From NCBI GenBank assembly GCA_029210945.1, contig JARGGH010000002.1, positions 82,547 through 146,546 of the forward strand: a stretch of DNA of 64,000 nucleotides, given 5' to 3'. This DNA comes from Anaerolineales bacterium (GTDB lineage: Bacteria > Chloroflexota > Anaerolineae > Anaerolineales > E44-bin32). The stretch's first letter is position 1. Each line of letters starts with the position of its first letter. The translations under genes and the position numbers were made by a program. A model generated the notes under the pieces. The model was not told the origin of the DNA. It worked only from the letters and a program-made list of their open reading frames with translations, and did no database searches. Positions 1 through 9,080 of the stretch are shown one piece after another.

Positions 1-117
1 CTGGTTGCAGCGATCGTCGCAGAGGGCCGTGCCATCTGCGCTTCACCGGACGCTTTCAGCACGCCCACTCCCGTGCCAACCCCCACGCGACCCCCGATCC
101 TAACCGTGATCCCTTGA
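1..117 (+). CDS. C-terminal end of an unknown protein (partial)
   Basis: Frame 1 is open from the first base to a TGA at 115-117, giving 38 residues. The last half is rich in Pro and Thr (a TPTPVPTPT-like stretch), which is typical of a low-complexity linker or tail of a secreted or surface protein. The stop codon overlaps the -35 box of the groE promoter. The N-terminal part lies outside the window, so no family can be assigned. Confidence 0.4.
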   Translation: MVAAIVAEGRAICASPDAFSTPTPVPTPTRPPILTVIP

Positions 118-142
118 CAGCCCGACCGAAGTTCGGTAAACT
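114..142 (+). promoter_or_regulatory. Sigma-70 promoter of groS-groL
   Basis: TTGACA at 114-119 and TAAACT at 137-142 are separated by exactly 17 bases. The predicted start of transcription, near 149, lies just in front of the CIRCE operator, so a bound HrcA dimer would block early transcription. Confidence 0.8.
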
Positions 143-152
143 TGTGACGCAA

Positions 153-179
153 TTAGCACTCTAATGCCTAGAGTGCTAA
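153..179 (+). promoter_or_regulatory. CIRCE operator (HrcA binding site)
   Basis: Perfect inverted repeat TTAGCACTC (153-161), nine-base spacer, GAGTGCTAA (171-179). This matches the CIRCE consensus, which is known to be bound by the heat-shock repressor HrcA and to control groE and dnaK operons. The site lies in the groS 5' leader, about 50 bases ahead of the start codon. hrcA is not in this window. Confidence 0.97.
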
Positions 180-227
180 TCCGTTGTAAAAACCATTTTA
201 AACCCACATTTGATGAGGAGGGTCGGC

Positions 228-524
228 ATGGCACTCAAAATTAAACCTCTGGCCGATCGCCTGGTGGTCAAGCCTCTCGAGGATCAAGAGGTGACACCGA
301 GCGGTATCGTTCTCCCGGAGACTGCGAAAGAAAAGCCGCAGCGGGGAGAGGTTTTAGCAGTTGGGCCAGGAACCCGGAACGACGACGGCGAGCACATCAA
401 GATGGACGTGTCCGTCAACGACAAGGTGTTGTTCGCCAAGTACGCCGGAACCGAGATCAAGATGGATGATCAGAAAGTGCTCATCTTGCGTGAGAATGAC
501 ATCCTGGCAATCCTCGAAGACTGA
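228..524 (+). CDS. groS: Co-chaperonin GroES
   Basis: Encodes 98 residues, the usual length of the 10-kDa co-chaperonin that caps the GroEL ring. It begins [14 protein letters not shown] and carries the mobile-loop region ([18 protein letters not shown]) and the [16 protein letters not shown] end typical of the family. The ATG at 228 is chosen over an upstream in-frame ATG at 210 because it has a good GAGGAGG ribosome site eight to nine bases upstream and matches the family N terminus. It is the first gene of the CIRCE-controlled operon with groL, which follows after 69 bases. Confidence 0.97.
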   Translation: MALKIKPLADRLVVKPLEDQEVTPSGIVLPETAKEKPQRGEVLAVGPGTRNDDGEHIKMDVSVNDKVLFAKYAGTEIKMDDQKVLILRENDILAILED

Positions 525-593
525 TACCCGAGATTGCTTTGCACGCGTTGAGATTGAAGCAAACACGAACAAGATGACAGGAGTGAAAGTACT

Positions 594-2225
594 ATGACTG
601 CTAAGCAACTTGCATTCGCGGAGGACGCACGCCGGCGCCTTAAGAAGGGTGTCGATGTGCTCGCCAACGCGGTTGCGACCACACTTGGTCCCAAGGGGCG
701 CAACGTTGCGCTGGACCGCAAATTTGGTTCCCCGACGATTACGCATGACGGTGTCACGGTGGCGAAGGAAATCGAACTGGAAGACCCGTTTGAGAACATG
801 GGCGCCCAGTTGCTCAAAGAAGCCGCAACCAAGACCAACGATATCGCCGGTGACGGCACAACGACCTCGACAGTTCTTGCTCACGCCATGGTCACCGACG
901 GCCTCAAGAGCCTCGCCGCGGGATCCAATCCAATGCTGCTCAAGCGCGGTATCGAAGCCGCTGCGAAGGATGTTTCTGAGGCGATCAGCAAGCTGGCGAT
1001 TGACGTGACCACCAAGGAAGAAATCGCCTCGGTGGCCGCGATTTCTGCTCAGGACCGCGAGATTGGCGAGTTGATTGCCGAAGTGATGGACAAGGTCGGT
1101 AAAGACGGCGTCATCACGGTGGAAGAGTCCAAGGGTTTGGAATTCGAGACGGAATATGTCGAAGGCATGCAGTTCGATCGTGGCTACATTTCGCCTTACT
1201 TCGTCACGGATCCCGAGAACATGGAAGCTTCGATTGAAGATCCTTACATCCTGATCCACGATAAGAAGATCTCGGCCGCCTCCGATATCGTGCCGATCCT
1301 CGAAAAGCTCGTGCAGGTTGGAAAGCGTGAACTGCTTGTGATCGCAGAGGACATCGACGGTGAAGCGCTGGCCACGCTGGTGCTGAACAAGATCCGCGGC
1401 ATGTTGAACGTTGTTGCCGTGAAAGCACCCGGCTTTGGCGACCGCCGCAAGGCTATGCTGCAGGATATCGCAATTCTGTCCGGCGGCACGGTGATCTCAG
1501 AAGAGATCGGCCGTAAACTCGAATCCGTCACGATCAATGACCTTGGCCAGGCCGGCAAGATCGTCGTCACCAAGGACGACACGACGGTTATCGAGGGCAA
1601 GGGTGATGCTGAGCGCATCAAGGGCCGCATCGAGGAGATCAAGGTCGAAATCGATCGCTCCACCAGCGACTATGACAAAGAAAAACTCCAGGAACGTCTG
1701 GCGAAATTGGCCGGCGGCGTGGCAGTGATCCGCGTCGGCGCTGCTACCGAGACGGAACTGAAAGAGAAGAAGCACCGCGTTGAGGATGCACTCTCCGCGA
1801 CACGCGCAGCGGTCGAGGAAGGCATCGTTCCGGGTGGTGGCGTGGCGCTGATTAACGCCCGCGAGGCCATCAAGAAGCTCAAGATGAAATACGAAGATGA
1901 GAACACCGGCGTCAACATCGTCCGCAAGGCGCTCGAGAAGCCCATGCTGGGGATCGCTGAGAACGCCGGAAAAGACGGCGGGGTGGTCATCGAAACCGTC
2001 CGCCGCATGCAGGAAGAGAAGGGCTCCAAGAACATCGGCTACGATGTCATCACGGAGGAGTACCTGGATATGGTCGAAGCCGGCATCATCGATCCTGCGA
2101 AGGTCACCAAGGGCGCGTTGGAAAACGCGGCCTCGATCGCAGCGATGATTCTGACGACAGAAGCGCTCATCACGGATGTGGAAGAGGATGAGCCGATGCC
2201 GCAGCAGCCGATGCCGCAGTACTAA
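594..2225 (+). CDS. groL: Chaperonin GroEL
   Basis: Encodes 543 residues, the normal length of the 60-kDa chaperonin that forms the double-ring folding chamber. The ATP-binding motif [14 protein letters not shown], the [11 protein letters not shown] segment and the GGGVALINA region are all present. An AGGAG lies about ten bases before the ATG. The C terminus ends in a Met/Pro/Gln-rich tail ([11 protein letters not shown]) instead of the Gly-Gly-Met repeat of many GroELs. Such variant tails are common outside Proteobacteria. It is transcribed with groS from the CIRCE promoter and followed by a strong terminator. Confidence 0.98.
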   Translation: MTAKQLAFAEDARRRLKKGVDVLANAVATTLGPKGRNVALDRKFGSPTITHDGVTVAKEIELEDPFENMGAQLLKEAATKTNDIAGDGTTTSTVLAHAMVTDGLKSLAAGSNPMLLKRGIEAAAKDVSEAISKLAIDVTTKEEIASVAAISAQDREIGELIAEVMDKVGKDGVITVEESKGLEFETEYVEGMQFDRGYISPYFVTDPENMEASIEDPYILIHDKKISAASDIVPILEKLVQVGKRELLVIAEDIDGEALATLVLNKIRGMLNVVAVKAPGFGDRRKAMLQDIAILSGGTVISEEIGRKLESVTINDLGQAGKIVVTKDDTTVIEGKGDAERIKGRIEEIKVEIDRSTSDYDKEKLQERLAKLAGGVAVIRVGAATETELKEKKHRVEDALSATRAAVEEGIVPGGGVALINAREAIKKLKMKYEDENTGVNIVRKALEKPMLGIAENAGKDGGVVIETVRRMQEEKGSKNIGYDVITEEYLDMVEAGIIDPAKVTKGALENAASIAAMILTTEALITDVEEDEPMPQQPMPQY

Positions 2226-2244
2226 ACTGCACGTCGCGCACACA

Positions 2245-2278
2245 AGCAGCCCCTCGAGCAGAGGGGCTGCTTTCTCTT
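2245..2278 (+). terminator. Rho-independent terminator of groESL
   Basis: An 11-bp perfect stem, AGCAGCCCCTC (2245-2255) with GAGGGGCTGCT (2261-2271), has a five-base loop and a pyrimidine/T-rich tail (TTTCTCTT). It begins 20 bases after the groL stop. Confidence 0.9.
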
Positions 2279-2416
2279 AAAGCCAGCCTCATGGCCTGGG
2301 GGCGTTCATCCCCGGCACGCGACTTTCGCGCCGATCCTGCGTATACACTGCTGATAGAATTTATCTGGCAGTTTCCATTAAGCGAGATGCACATGAAATT
2401 TCAGGAGGTGCAGGTC

Positions 2417-2617
2417 ATGACAGGTGAATCTCAGAAAGTGCTGCGGCGATCGAGGGATAACCGGGTCGTCGCCGGTGTTTGTGGCGGTCTGGGTGAGTTC
2501 TTTGGGATCAATCCGTTCTGGTTCAGGCTCGGGTTTTTCATCCTGGCGCTGCCCGGCGGGCTGCCCGGGATCATCCCCTATGTCATCAGCTGGATCATCA
2601 TTCCAAAGCAGAAGTAG
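2417..2617 (+). CDS. Small PspC-domain membrane protein
   Basis: Encodes 66 residues covering essentially one PspC domain: a basic N terminus (KVLRRSRDNRVVAGVCGGLGEF) and then one hydrophobic membrane segment ending IIPKQK. In other bacteria PspC proteins belong to the phage-shock envelope stress response, and isolated short PspC proteins are widespread without a defined role. The start at 2417 has an AGGAGG site. Longer in-frame starts reach back into the intergenic DNA and are rejected. It stands alone, with its own terminator and no pspA or pspB beside it. Confidence 0.85.
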   Translation: MTGESQKVLRRSRDNRVVAGVCGGLGEFFGINPFWFRLGFFILALPGGLPGIIPYVISWIIIPKQK

Positions 2618-2637
2618 CAGAGCTCTCAAGCGGACAG

Positions 2638-2668
2638 AACGCCCGCCTCATCCTGGTGGGCGTTTTTG
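2638..2668 (+). terminator. Rho-independent terminator after the PspC gene
   Basis: AACGCCCGCC and GGTGGGCGTT form a 10-bp stem (one G-T pair) around a six-base loop, followed by TTTTGTTT. It lies about 20 bases after the PspC stop. Confidence 0.85.
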
Positions 2669-2720
2669 TTTAGATATTGAGAACGTAAGAATCGTCCATC
2701 ACGGAATATCGAGCCAGCCT

Positions 2721-2897
2721 TCAGAGCACAAAGCGGAAGAGGAGGTATCCGGCACCTGCGATCGTCGCCACTGCGACAGCGCAGGTGAACAACCTCACGG
2801 TCAGCCTGAACAGCACGCGCAGCGCAAACCAACCCGCGACGACCGCTGCCAGGATAAGCAGGGCATATTCTGGTCGAAAGTTCTCAAGCCACTCCAT
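2721..2897 (-). CDS. Small single-pass or two-pass membrane protein, unknown
   Basis: A 58-residue reading frame on the minus strand begins MEWLENFRPEYALLILAAVV and is almost entirely hydrophobic, with two likely membrane stretches (about residues 11-30 and 35-55). A GAGGGTGG ribosome site precedes the ATG at 2897 and overlaps the end of hutI. The 21-base gap to hutI suggests it is the last gene of the hut cluster. It resembles no named family that I recognise. The good ribosome site, the operon position and the consistent hydrophobic coding sequence are the evidence that it is real. Confidence 0.55.
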   Translation of the reverse strand: MEWLENFRPEYALLILAAVVAGWFALRVLFRLTVRLFTCAVAVATIAGAGYLLFRFVL

Positions 2898-2918
2898 TGG
2901 TTACCACCCTCGTACTAT

Positions 2919-4226
2919 TTAGACTTCCAGAATCTGGCCACGTTTCATCGTGGTAGATACCAGATTCGTGCCAAACCGGTAGCCGAGGTGGCGGTAGTCA
3001 GGGATATCGAGCAGGATCAGATCGGCTTGTTTGCCAGCTTCGAGACTGCCAACCCGGTCTGCGCGCCCGATGGCGGCGGCGGCGTTGATCGTGGCGGCGG
3101 CGATGGCTTGCGCCGGGGTGATCCCCATATAGCGCGTTGCCAGGGCGATTGCCATCTGTATGTTCTCACACCAGGCTGTACCGGGGTTGAGATCGGTCGC
3201 GATCGCAAGGATGCCGCCCGCAGCGATGATCGCGCCTGCGGGTGTGTATTCGTGCTCTGCCAGCCCGAACGGCGTGCAGGGCAGCGCAACCGCGACCGTA
3301 TCACTTCCGCCGAGCGCCTGGATGTCCTCGTCAGGGGTCTGGACGAGGTGGTCTGCGCTCGCAGCGCCCAGCGACACGGCCAGGCCGGTGCCGCCCAGCC
3401 CCCTGAATTCGTCGGCGTGAATCTTGAGTGGGAACCCGAGCGCCCTGGCAGCTTCAAGGATCGTACGGCTCTGGGCTAGCGAGAACGCGCCGTCTTCGCA
3501 AAAGACATCGACGTAGGGCAGTGGCCGATCGGCGGCGTGCTCGCCCCACCAGGCCTTCACCGCCGGGAGCATTTCACCGGCGACCAATTCTGTGTAGGCC
3601 TGCGCGCCGCCGGATCCTTTAGCGGTGAACTCGGGCGGGATGGCATGCGCACCGAAGAATGTGGGCACAAGGTCGAGGGGGGAATCGGCGTCAAGTTCAA
3701 GAATAGCCTGCAGCATCTTCAGCTCTGTCTCGAGTTCTAAACCGTATCCTGTCTTGACCTCGGCTGTCGTCGTGCCGTGCTGCAGCATCCGCTCAACACG
3801 TGCCTGGCTGGCGCGGACCATTTCTTCCAGGCCGGCCTCACGCGTGCTTCGGACCGTGGAGACTATCCCGCCGCCGGCCTGCATGATCTCCAGATAGCTC
3901 GCGCCGGCGACGCGCTGCTCGAATTCGACCGCTCTGTCGCCAGCCCACACCAGATGGGTGTGCGGGTCGACAAAACCGGGCAAGACGACCTGCCCCGACG
4001 CGTTGAGCATGTGGCCGCTGCGGTAATTCTCCAGGATCTGTTCCGTGCTGCCGGCTGCCGCGATCAACCCTTCCTGAATGGCCAGTGCGCCATCGCTGAT
4101 CAATCCAAGTTCACCCAGACGCTCTCCGCGCTGCACACCTCCCCACAGCGTGCACAGTTGAGCCGCCGAGTGCAGGATCAGATCTACGACCTGGGGATCG
4201 CCGGGGTTTTCATTGAAGCTGTTCAT
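2919..4226 (-). CDS. hutI: Imidazolonepropionase
   Basis: Encodes 435 residues, somewhat longer than the usual 400-410. The enzyme hydrolyses imidazolone-5-propionate to N-formimino-L-glutamate, the third step of histidine degradation. It is an amidohydrolase-fold metalloenzyme. The first metal-binding motif is visible as GFVDPHTHLVWAGDR, followed by the family segment EIMQAGGGIVSTVRSTR, and further metal and substrate residues lie in FGAHAIPP, KIHADEF, SADHL and ATDLNPGT. The start codon overlaps the stop of the upstream MFS gene (ATGA, 4223-4226), so the two are translationally coupled. hutU lies two genes upstream. Confidence 0.95.
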   Translation of the reverse strand: MNSFNENPGDPQVVDLILHSAAQLCTLWGGVQRGERLGELGLISDGALAIQEGLIAAAGSTEQILENYRSGHMLNASGQVVLPGFVDPHTHLVWAGDRAVEFEQRVAGASYLEIMQAGGGIVSTVRSTREAGLEEMVRASQARVERMLQHGTTTAEVKTGYGLELETELKMLQAILELDADSPLDLVPTFFGAHAIPPEFTAKGSGGAQAYTELVAGEMLPAVKAWWGEHAADRPLPYVDVFCEDGAFSLAQSRTILEAARALGFPLKIHADEFRGLGGTGLAVSLGAASADHLVQTPDEDIQALGGSDTVAVALPCTPFGLAEHEYTPAGAIIAAGGILAIATDLNPGTAWCENIQMAIALATRYMGITPAQAIAAATINAAAAIGRADRVGSLEAGKQADLILLDIPDYRHLGYRFGTNLVSTTMKRGQILEV

Positions 4227-5395
4227 TCTGATCCATCCTCCTTGACCGCCATGATCAGGACGACGAGCGCCAAAGCCGCGACCAGCGCGCCAAATACGGC
4301 GTTGGCAAATAAGGTGTATTCATAAAGAAAAGGACCGATCAACGCTCCCAGCGCACGACCCAATGCTGCGGCGGCGATGTTTGTCGCCAGCAGAGTCGCC
4401 CGGGCGGTCGGGACCAGCTCGGTCATCATGGGGATCAGGCTGACGAAAGTAAATTCGAAAGCGAGGTAGAAGAGGAAGAGCCCGACCAGCGCGCCGGCCG
4501 TGCTGGTGCCCAGGATTGGAAGCACCAGGCATGCTGCCGTGATAGCAAGCGTGCCGGCGATGATTGAGCGGCGTTTTCCGAGACGATCTGTCAGTCCGGC
4601 AACAACCCCTTCACCGCTGAATTCGGCCAAACCGATCACCGCCGAGGCAGCGCCCAGCGCAGCGACCTGCAGGCCGAATGCCTGTTCGAGCCAGAGACCG
4701 TAGACGATGTTGACAGACTCGTTTGAGACGCTGATGAGCAGCGTGATCGTGAGCGCGGCGAGAGCCGAGGGGTGCTTGACGATCGATTTCAGCGCTTCAC
4801 TGAAACGCGGTCGATCTTTATGTGCAGGTTTGTCGGCGGGGAGCAGGCGCATGAGCCAGAGAGCCATCCCGAATGTGAAAATGGCCAACAGCGGGAAAGG
4901 CGCGGCCCAGTTTGAGCGGGCGATCAACCAGCCGACGAGCGGCAGCCCGAGCAGTGAGGCGCCTGACCAGCCCAGCTCGGTGATAGCAATCGCACGGCCA
5001 CGCTGCTCGTAGGTGGTTCGGTCACCAAGGTAGGCCTGCATCGAGGGGTCGAAGATGATCTTCCCCAACGCGCCCAGAATCAACGCGATGAACAAGCCCG
5101 GATAGGTCGGCCAGATCACGACGATCATGAAACCGAAGGAGAAAGTGAACAACCCGAGCAGCATCGAACGTTTGCGGCCGATCGAATCGCCCAGGCTTCC
5201 GACGTAGGGAGCCGCCAGGCCGAGGCTCGACCGCGCCGTGATTGCCAGTGCGATCGAGCGTACATCGACGCCGAGTCCGCGCGCAATCGTGGGCAGGAAG
5301 GGATAAACCATGCGAAATCCAGTGTTGATCAACGTGCGGGTGATGGAGAATGCCGTGAGTTGGAGCCGGAGCGCCTTCAGGTTTCCTTCGCTCAT
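4223..5395 (-). CDS. Major facilitator superfamily transporter
   Basis: Encodes 390 residues with about twelve hydrophobic segments and MFS-type loops (GSLGDSIGRKRSMLLG after the second helix, TDRLGKRRSIIAG between halves). The start MSEGNLKALRLQL at 5395 is chosen because it overlaps the upstream stop by ATGA; the longer frame would run through the neighbouring gene. It overlaps hutI by ATGA too, so it sits inside the histidine-degradation operon. A histidine, urocanate or intermediate transport role is plausible from context, but sequence alone does not give the substrate. Confidence 0.88.
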   Translation of the reverse strand: MSEGNLKALRLQLTAFSITRTLINTGFRMVYPFLPTIARGLGVDVRSIALAITARSSLGLAAPYVGSLGDSIGRKRSMLLGLFTFSFGFMIVVIWPTYPGLFIALILGALGKIIFDPSMQAYLGDRTTYEQRGRAIAITELGWSGASLLGLPLVGWLIARSNWAAPFPLLAIFTFGMALWLMRLLPADKPAHKDRPRFSEALKSIVKHPSALAALTITLLISVSNESVNIVYGLWLEQAFGLQVAALGAASAVIGLAEFSGEGVVAGLTDRLGKRRSIIAGTLAITAACLVLPILGTSTAGALVGLFLFYLAFEFTFVSLIPMMTELVPTARATLLATNIAAAALGRALGALIGPFLYEYTLFANAVFGALVAALALVVLIMAVKEDGSE

Positions 5396-6003
5396 GAAGC
5401 GACGTCCGGTCGCCGTTTGCCGAGCCAGAGGGCTAAAAAGGAACCCGCCACGACCGCTACCGAGAGCAGCAAAAAGAAGAAACCGCGAATCAGCAACGAA
5501 TCTGAGGTCAGGATCGGTGAGGGCGGGTGCATGACCTGCTCGGCGCGGTTGAGCGAGATGATCAGTGATGTGAAGAATGCCAGGTTCAGCACGCTCGTGA
5601 GCCTCGGCTGGTTTATGATCAGAATGGCTGTCTGGAGCAGGATGCCGATGATGGCGAAATCCAATCCGAGCTTGAAACGTGGCTCTGCGAGGTAAAGCCC
5701 ATTCCAGTTTGCCTGCATCGTCCATAAGCTCAGCGGCAGGTAGGTAATCCAGAAAATCATACCTGCCCACCCAAGTGAGCGTGACCAATGCTGAGCGGAC
5801 TTATGATCGAGAAACGCGCCCGGCAGCGCGAGCAGTGCAGAGGCGCCGAGTGCCAGAATTGCCGTCCAGACCCAGACACCGTGGAGATAGACCAGCCGTA
5901 CATTCATGCCCAGGCTGCGCTCGACAGGGCCAATGCTGGTCAGGAGCAGCATGACCAGCAGCGACGTGAGCAATCCGATTCGTGGGTTTCTGATGAATTT
6001 CAT
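5392..6003 (-). CDS. Integral membrane protein, unknown function
   Basis: Encodes 203 residues with about six hydrophobic segments (near residues 12-25, 38-62, 75-95, 110-130, 140-150 and 172-195) and no recognisable catalytic motif. The last codon overlaps the start of the MFS gene (ATGA), and hutU ends 64 bases upstream, so it is an internal gene of the hut operon. It could be an accessory membrane subunit for the neighbouring transporter, but this is inferred from position only. Confidence 0.75.
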   Translation of the reverse strand: MKFIRNPRIGLLTSLLVMLLLTSIGPVERSLGMNVRLVYLHGVWVWTAILALGASALLALPGAFLDHKSAQHWSRSLGWAGMIFWITYLPLSLWTMQANWNGLYLAEPRFKLGLDFAIIGILLQTAILIINQPRLTSVLNLAFFTSLIISLNRAEQVMHPPSPILTSDSLLIRGFFFLLLSVAVVAGSFLALWLGKRRPDVAS

Positions 6004-6067
6004 GCGCTGGATTGTACCCCATCAATCTGGCTGACAACCTGGACAGCGCGGCTCTCAGGCGGCAGCT

Positions 6068-7720
6068 TCACTTGAGCATCGGCATCTGGATGCCATGTGT
6101 GCGGGCAGCATCAATCGCCGCTTCGTAGCCGGCATCGGCATGGCGGACAATGCCGAGCCCGGGGTCGGTCGTGAGCACGCGTTCGAGTCGAGCCGCCGCT
6201 TTAGGGGTGCCATCAGCCACGATGACCTGCCCGGCATGCTGGCTGTAGCCAATGCCCACACCACCTCCGTGATGGAATGAAACCCAGGTCGCGCCGCCGA
6301 CCGCGTTCAACATGGCGTTGAGCAGCGGCCAATCGCTGATCGCGTCGCTGCCATCACGCATTGACTCCGTTTCGCGATTGGGCGAGGCGACGGAGCCAGC
6401 ATCGAGATGATCGCGACCGATGACGATCGGGGCTTTGAGGGTGCCGTCGGCAACCATTTGATTGAATTTGAGGCCTGCACGCGCCCGCTCGCCATAGCCG
6501 AGCCAGCAGATCCGTGAGGGCAAACCTTGAAAATGGACCTGTTCTTTTGCCATGCGGAGCCAACGATGCAGGTGCTCATCTTTCGGGAAGAGCGCCATCA
6601 CGGCCGCATCGGTGCGGTAAATGTCCTCCGGATCGCCGGACAGCGCCACCCATCGGAACGGGCCCTTACCGAGGCAAAACAGCGGACGGATATAAGCCGG
6701 CACAAAGCCCGGGAACGAGAAGGCTTCGGTGACACCATAGTCAAAGGCGCGCTGGCGGAGGTTGTTGCCGTAATCAAATACCTCCGCGCCTGATTTCTGG
6801 AAAGCCAACATGGCTTCGACGTGGCGGGCCATCGATGCCATCGCCTGCTGTGCGTAACGATCTGGATCTTCATGCCGCAGTGCATCGGCTTCCTCAACCG
6901 ATAGGCCGTGCGGGATGTAGGAATGAACATCGTGAGCAGGCGTCTGGTCCGTGACCACATCAGGGATCACACCGCGCAGCGCCAGTTCAGGGAAGACGTC
7001 GGCGGCGTTTCCAATCAGCCCGATCGAGCGCGGCTGCTCGAGATCAAGTGCCTCGTCCACAAGGGTCATCGCTTCCTCGATCTCGTCGACGACGTGCTGT
7101 ACGTAGCCATGCTCGAGTCGGCGCAGCGCGCGCTGGGGATCCACTTCGACGATCAGCCCGACACCCTCGTTCATCGTGATGGCCAGCGGCTGCGCCCCTC
7201 CCATCCCACCCAGGCCGGCGGTGAGCACGAATTTTCCCCGCAGTGAGGGCCAGCCGCGCTGCCGGGCGAGCGAACCGAGGGTCTCATATGTACCCTGCAG
7301 GATCCCCTGCGTCCCGATGTAAATCCAGGATCCGGCCGTCATTTGGCCATACATGATCAAGCCCCGCGCTGAGAGCTCATCGAAGTGCTCTTGAGTTGCC
7401 CAGGCCGGCACCAGGTTTGAGTTCGCGATCAAGACACGCGGGGCGTCCGAGTGGGTCTTGAAGACCGCGACCGGTTTTCCGGATTGGACCAGCAAAGTCT
7501 CATCCACGGCCATTTCCTGCAACGTCGTCAGGATGGTCTCAAAAGCCTCCCAACTGCGTGCCGCCTGCCCGCGTCCACCGTAGACCACCAGGTCCTCGGG
7601 GCGTTCCGCAACCTCAGGGTCGAGGTTGTTCTGAATCATGCGGTACGCCGCCTCGATTTGCCATGATTTGCAGGTTAGTTCCGCACCGCGCGGTGCTCGA
7701 ATCGTGCGTGCCCTGGCCAT
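6068..7720 (-). CDS. hutU: Urocanate hydratase
   Basis: Encodes 550 residues, the standard length. The enzyme converts urocanate to 4-imidazolone-5-propionate with a tightly bound NAD+ acting as electrophile. Family hallmarks are visible: [26 protein letters not shown], the glycine-rich NAD segment [12 protein letters not shown], and the active-site cysteine region [20 protein letters not shown]. The start [10 protein letters not shown] at 7720 has a GGAGG site; an extra 12 residues upstream are rejected. Histidine ammonia-lyase (hutH), which supplies urocanate, is absent from this window. Confidence 0.97.
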   Translation of the reverse strand: MARARTIRAPRGAELTCKSWQIEAAYRMIQNNLDPEVAERPEDLVVYGGRGQAARSWEAFETILTTLQEMAVDETLLVQSGKPVAVFKTHSDAPRVLIANSNLVPAWATQEHFDELSARGLIMYGQMTAGSWIYIGTQGILQGTYETLGSLARQRGWPSLRGKFVLTAGLGGMGGAQPLAITMNEGVGLIVEVDPQRALRRLEHGYVQHVVDEIEEAMTLVDEALDLEQPRSIGLIGNAADVFPELALRGVIPDVVTDQTPAHDVHSYIPHGLSVEEADALRHEDPDRYAQQAMASMARHVEAMLAFQKSGAEVFDYGNNLRQRAFDYGVTEAFSFPGFVPAYIRPLFCLGKGPFRWVALSGDPEDIYRTDAAVMALFPKDEHLHRWLRMAKEQVHFQGLPSRICWLGYGERARAGLKFNQMVADGTLKAPIVIGRDHLDAGSVASPNRETESMRDGSDAISDWPLLNAMLNAVGGATWVSFHHGGGVGIGYSQHAGQVIVADGTPKAAARLERVLTTDPGLGIVRHADAGYEAAIDAARTHGIQMPMLK

Positions 7721-7774
7721 TAAAACCTCCGTATTGCGCTCTGTGCCTGTGCGCAATATTTTCTGATAAGTTGT

Positions 7775-8293
7775 TCAGGAGCCCCAGCGGTTCCAGTGCG
7801 TCAGCGCGTCTAATTCTTTGCGCCCGCCGGAAGCCGGGGCCTGGGTAAGTTCTTCTTCGTCATCCGGATAGCCGAATGAGAGCGCGACCCTGATGTGCCA
7901 TTCCTCGGGGAATCCGAGCAGCTCCCGCGCATCCTCCGGTTGGTAAATCGTCGCCGGGCAGGAGCCGATCCCCAGGTCCCAGGCCGCTAGTTGCATGTAG
8001 GCGGCAGCCTGGCCTGCATCGAACATAATCGACCAGCGCTGCGCGGGATCGGGTGTGAGGATCGCCACGCCCAGCGCGGCGCCCGCCAGGTGTCCGGCGT
8101 ACGTGCCCAACTCGGATAAGTCAGCCAGGATTTTGGGGTCGTCGATCGCCAGGAACTGCCACGGTTGCTGGTTCTTCGCGGATTGCGCGCGACGGCCGGC
8201 ATTTAATATTGCCCGGACATGCTCTTCTTTTAATCGCTTGTCCTGGAATACCCGGACGGCCCGTTTCATGCGGATCGCCTCTTCAACTTGCAT
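7775..8293 (-). CDS. Nitroreductase-family protein
   Basis: Encodes 172 residues with the FMN-dependent nitroreductase fold: an N-terminal RAVRVFQDK segment, the flavin-contact SAKNQQPWQFLAI region and the later DLGIGSCPATIYQPEDARELLGF-type stretch. The family reduces nitro compounds, quinones or unsaturated bonds with NAD(P)H as a dimer. It is the first gene after a clear promoter, and hutU follows after 54 bases, so the hut genes are probably co-transcribed with it. The physiological substrate cannot be read from sequence. Confidence 0.88.
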   Translation of the reverse strand: MQVEEAIRMKRAVRVFQDKRLKEEHVRAILNAGRRAQSAKNQQPWQFLAIDDPKILADLSELGTYAGHLAGAALGVAILTPDPAQRWSIMFDAGQAAAYMQLAAWDLGIGSCPATIYQPEDARELLGFPEEWHIRVALSFGYPDDEEELTQAPASGGRKELDALTHWNRWGS

Positions 8294-8322
8294 CGGAGCC
8301 TCCTCAAATGTGTGCTGCCCTG

Positions 8323-8351
8323 ATTATAGAGCGTCAGTCGAAGTTGATCAA
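8323..8351 (-). promoter_or_regulatory. Promoter of the nitroreductase-hut operon
   Basis: On the minus strand TTGATC (8351-8346) and TATAAT (8328-8323) are 17 bases apart. Transcription would start near 8316, leaving a leader of about 22 bases with a GAGGAGG ribosome site before the ATG at 8293. Confidence 0.75.
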
Positions 8352-8384
8352 AAGTGTCGCTGCTGAAAGGCGGAAATCAAGCGA

Positions 8385-8414
8385 ATCAAACGACCCGGCA
8401 AGCTTCTGCCGGGC
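8385..8414 (-). terminator. Probable terminator after the Rrf2 regulator gene
   Basis: On the minus strand CCCGGCA and TGCCGGG (8413-8407 and 8400-8394) form a stem around a six-base loop, followed by TCGTTTG. The T-tract is weak, but the position, just after the regulator and before the next promoter, fits. Confidence 0.6.
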
Positions 8415-8471
8415 CGCATTGAGTATTTTGTTCTGTGCATGGTTCGAAGGCAGCGGGGCAGACGGCGCCGT

Positions 8472-8870
8472 TCAGACCGCCAGGCTGTTGAAGTTTGTTT
8501 GACGCAGTTTATCAACCAATTCGGCCTGCGCTTTGCACCAGACTTCATGCACAACGCAATCGCTGCCGAACTGACAGGCTTTGGGATCGAGCACGCACGC
8601 ATTCAAGGCAATCGGACCATCGATCGCTTCAACCACCTCAAGCAAAGAGATATCCTGTGGGGGTCGTGCCAGTGACACACCGCCGCGCGCTCCCCGCGAA
8701 GTCTGCACAACACCCGCCACGGATAGCTGGGAGACAATCTTGGCGAGGAAGGATGGCGGGATATGTTGTTTGCGAGCAATTTCGCTGGTGGGCGCCCTGC
8801 GTCCATTGTTGAGACCCGCCAGATAAAGCACGGCACGGACGGCGTAGTCCGCCTGTCGTGTGATTTGCAT
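8472..8870 (-). CDS. Rrf2-family transcriptional regulator with a cysteine cluster
   Basis: Encodes 132 residues beginning MQITRQADYAVRAVLYLAG, the winged-helix start typical of Rrf2 proteins (IscR, NsrR, RsrR, CymR). The recognition helix region (PPSFLAKIVSQLSVAGVVQTSRGARGG) is intact. Cysteines at 92, 99, 105 and 112 form a cluster in the region where IscR and NsrR bind an Fe-S cofactor, so this is probably a redox-, iron- or nitric-oxide-sensing regulator. A GGAGG site precedes the ATG. It lies directly upstream of the nitroreductase-hut operon but has its own terminator; control of that operon is possible but unproven. Confidence 0.9.
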   Translation of the reverse strand: MQITRQADYAVRAVLYLAGLNNGRRAPTSEIARKQHIPPSFLAKIVSQLSVAGVVQTSRGARGGVSLARPPQDISLLEVVEAIDGPIALNACVLDPKACQFGSDCVVHEVWCKAQAELVDKLRQTNFNSLAV

Positions 8871-9002
8871 TCGAACCTCCGCTAACGAATGGTACTCTGC
8901 CCTTCAGGATAGGAGTTGTCTAGTTCAGACGTAGTTTATGCTGAGGAGGGATATCTCACAAGTGAGTAGTGTCACAAGGGCTGCATGACCTTCTACGAAT
9001 GG

Positions 9003-9029
9003 TTGCGTTCCTTTCAAGCATGGTATGAT
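9003..9029 (+). promoter_or_regulatory. Possible promoter of ugd
   Basis: TTGCGT (9003-9008) and TATGAT (9024-9029) lie 15 bases apart, shorter than ideal. The -10 box is about 50 bases ahead of the GTG start. Only the -10 is convincing. Confidence 0.3.
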
Positions 9030-9080
9030 TGCGCCGGAAGAAAACAGCAGCGCTTAAACGCTGCCGCTCAGGGAGGTCCA

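Noticed and set aside
354..2243. Long open frames antisense to groS and groL
   Set aside because: They mirror the codon structure of the true genes in a GC-rich sequence and have Arg/His/Leu-rich translations without any domain or ribosome site.
2424..3479. Plus-strand open frame of 351 codons across the PspC gene and hutI
   Set aside because: It crosses a terminator, a small minus-strand gene and the end of hutI, and the translation has no fold signature.
5396..5788. N-terminal extension of the MFS transporter
   Set aside because: The extra 131 residues overlap the neighbouring membrane protein gene, are not hydrophobic and lack a ribosome site. The ATGA-coupled start is better.
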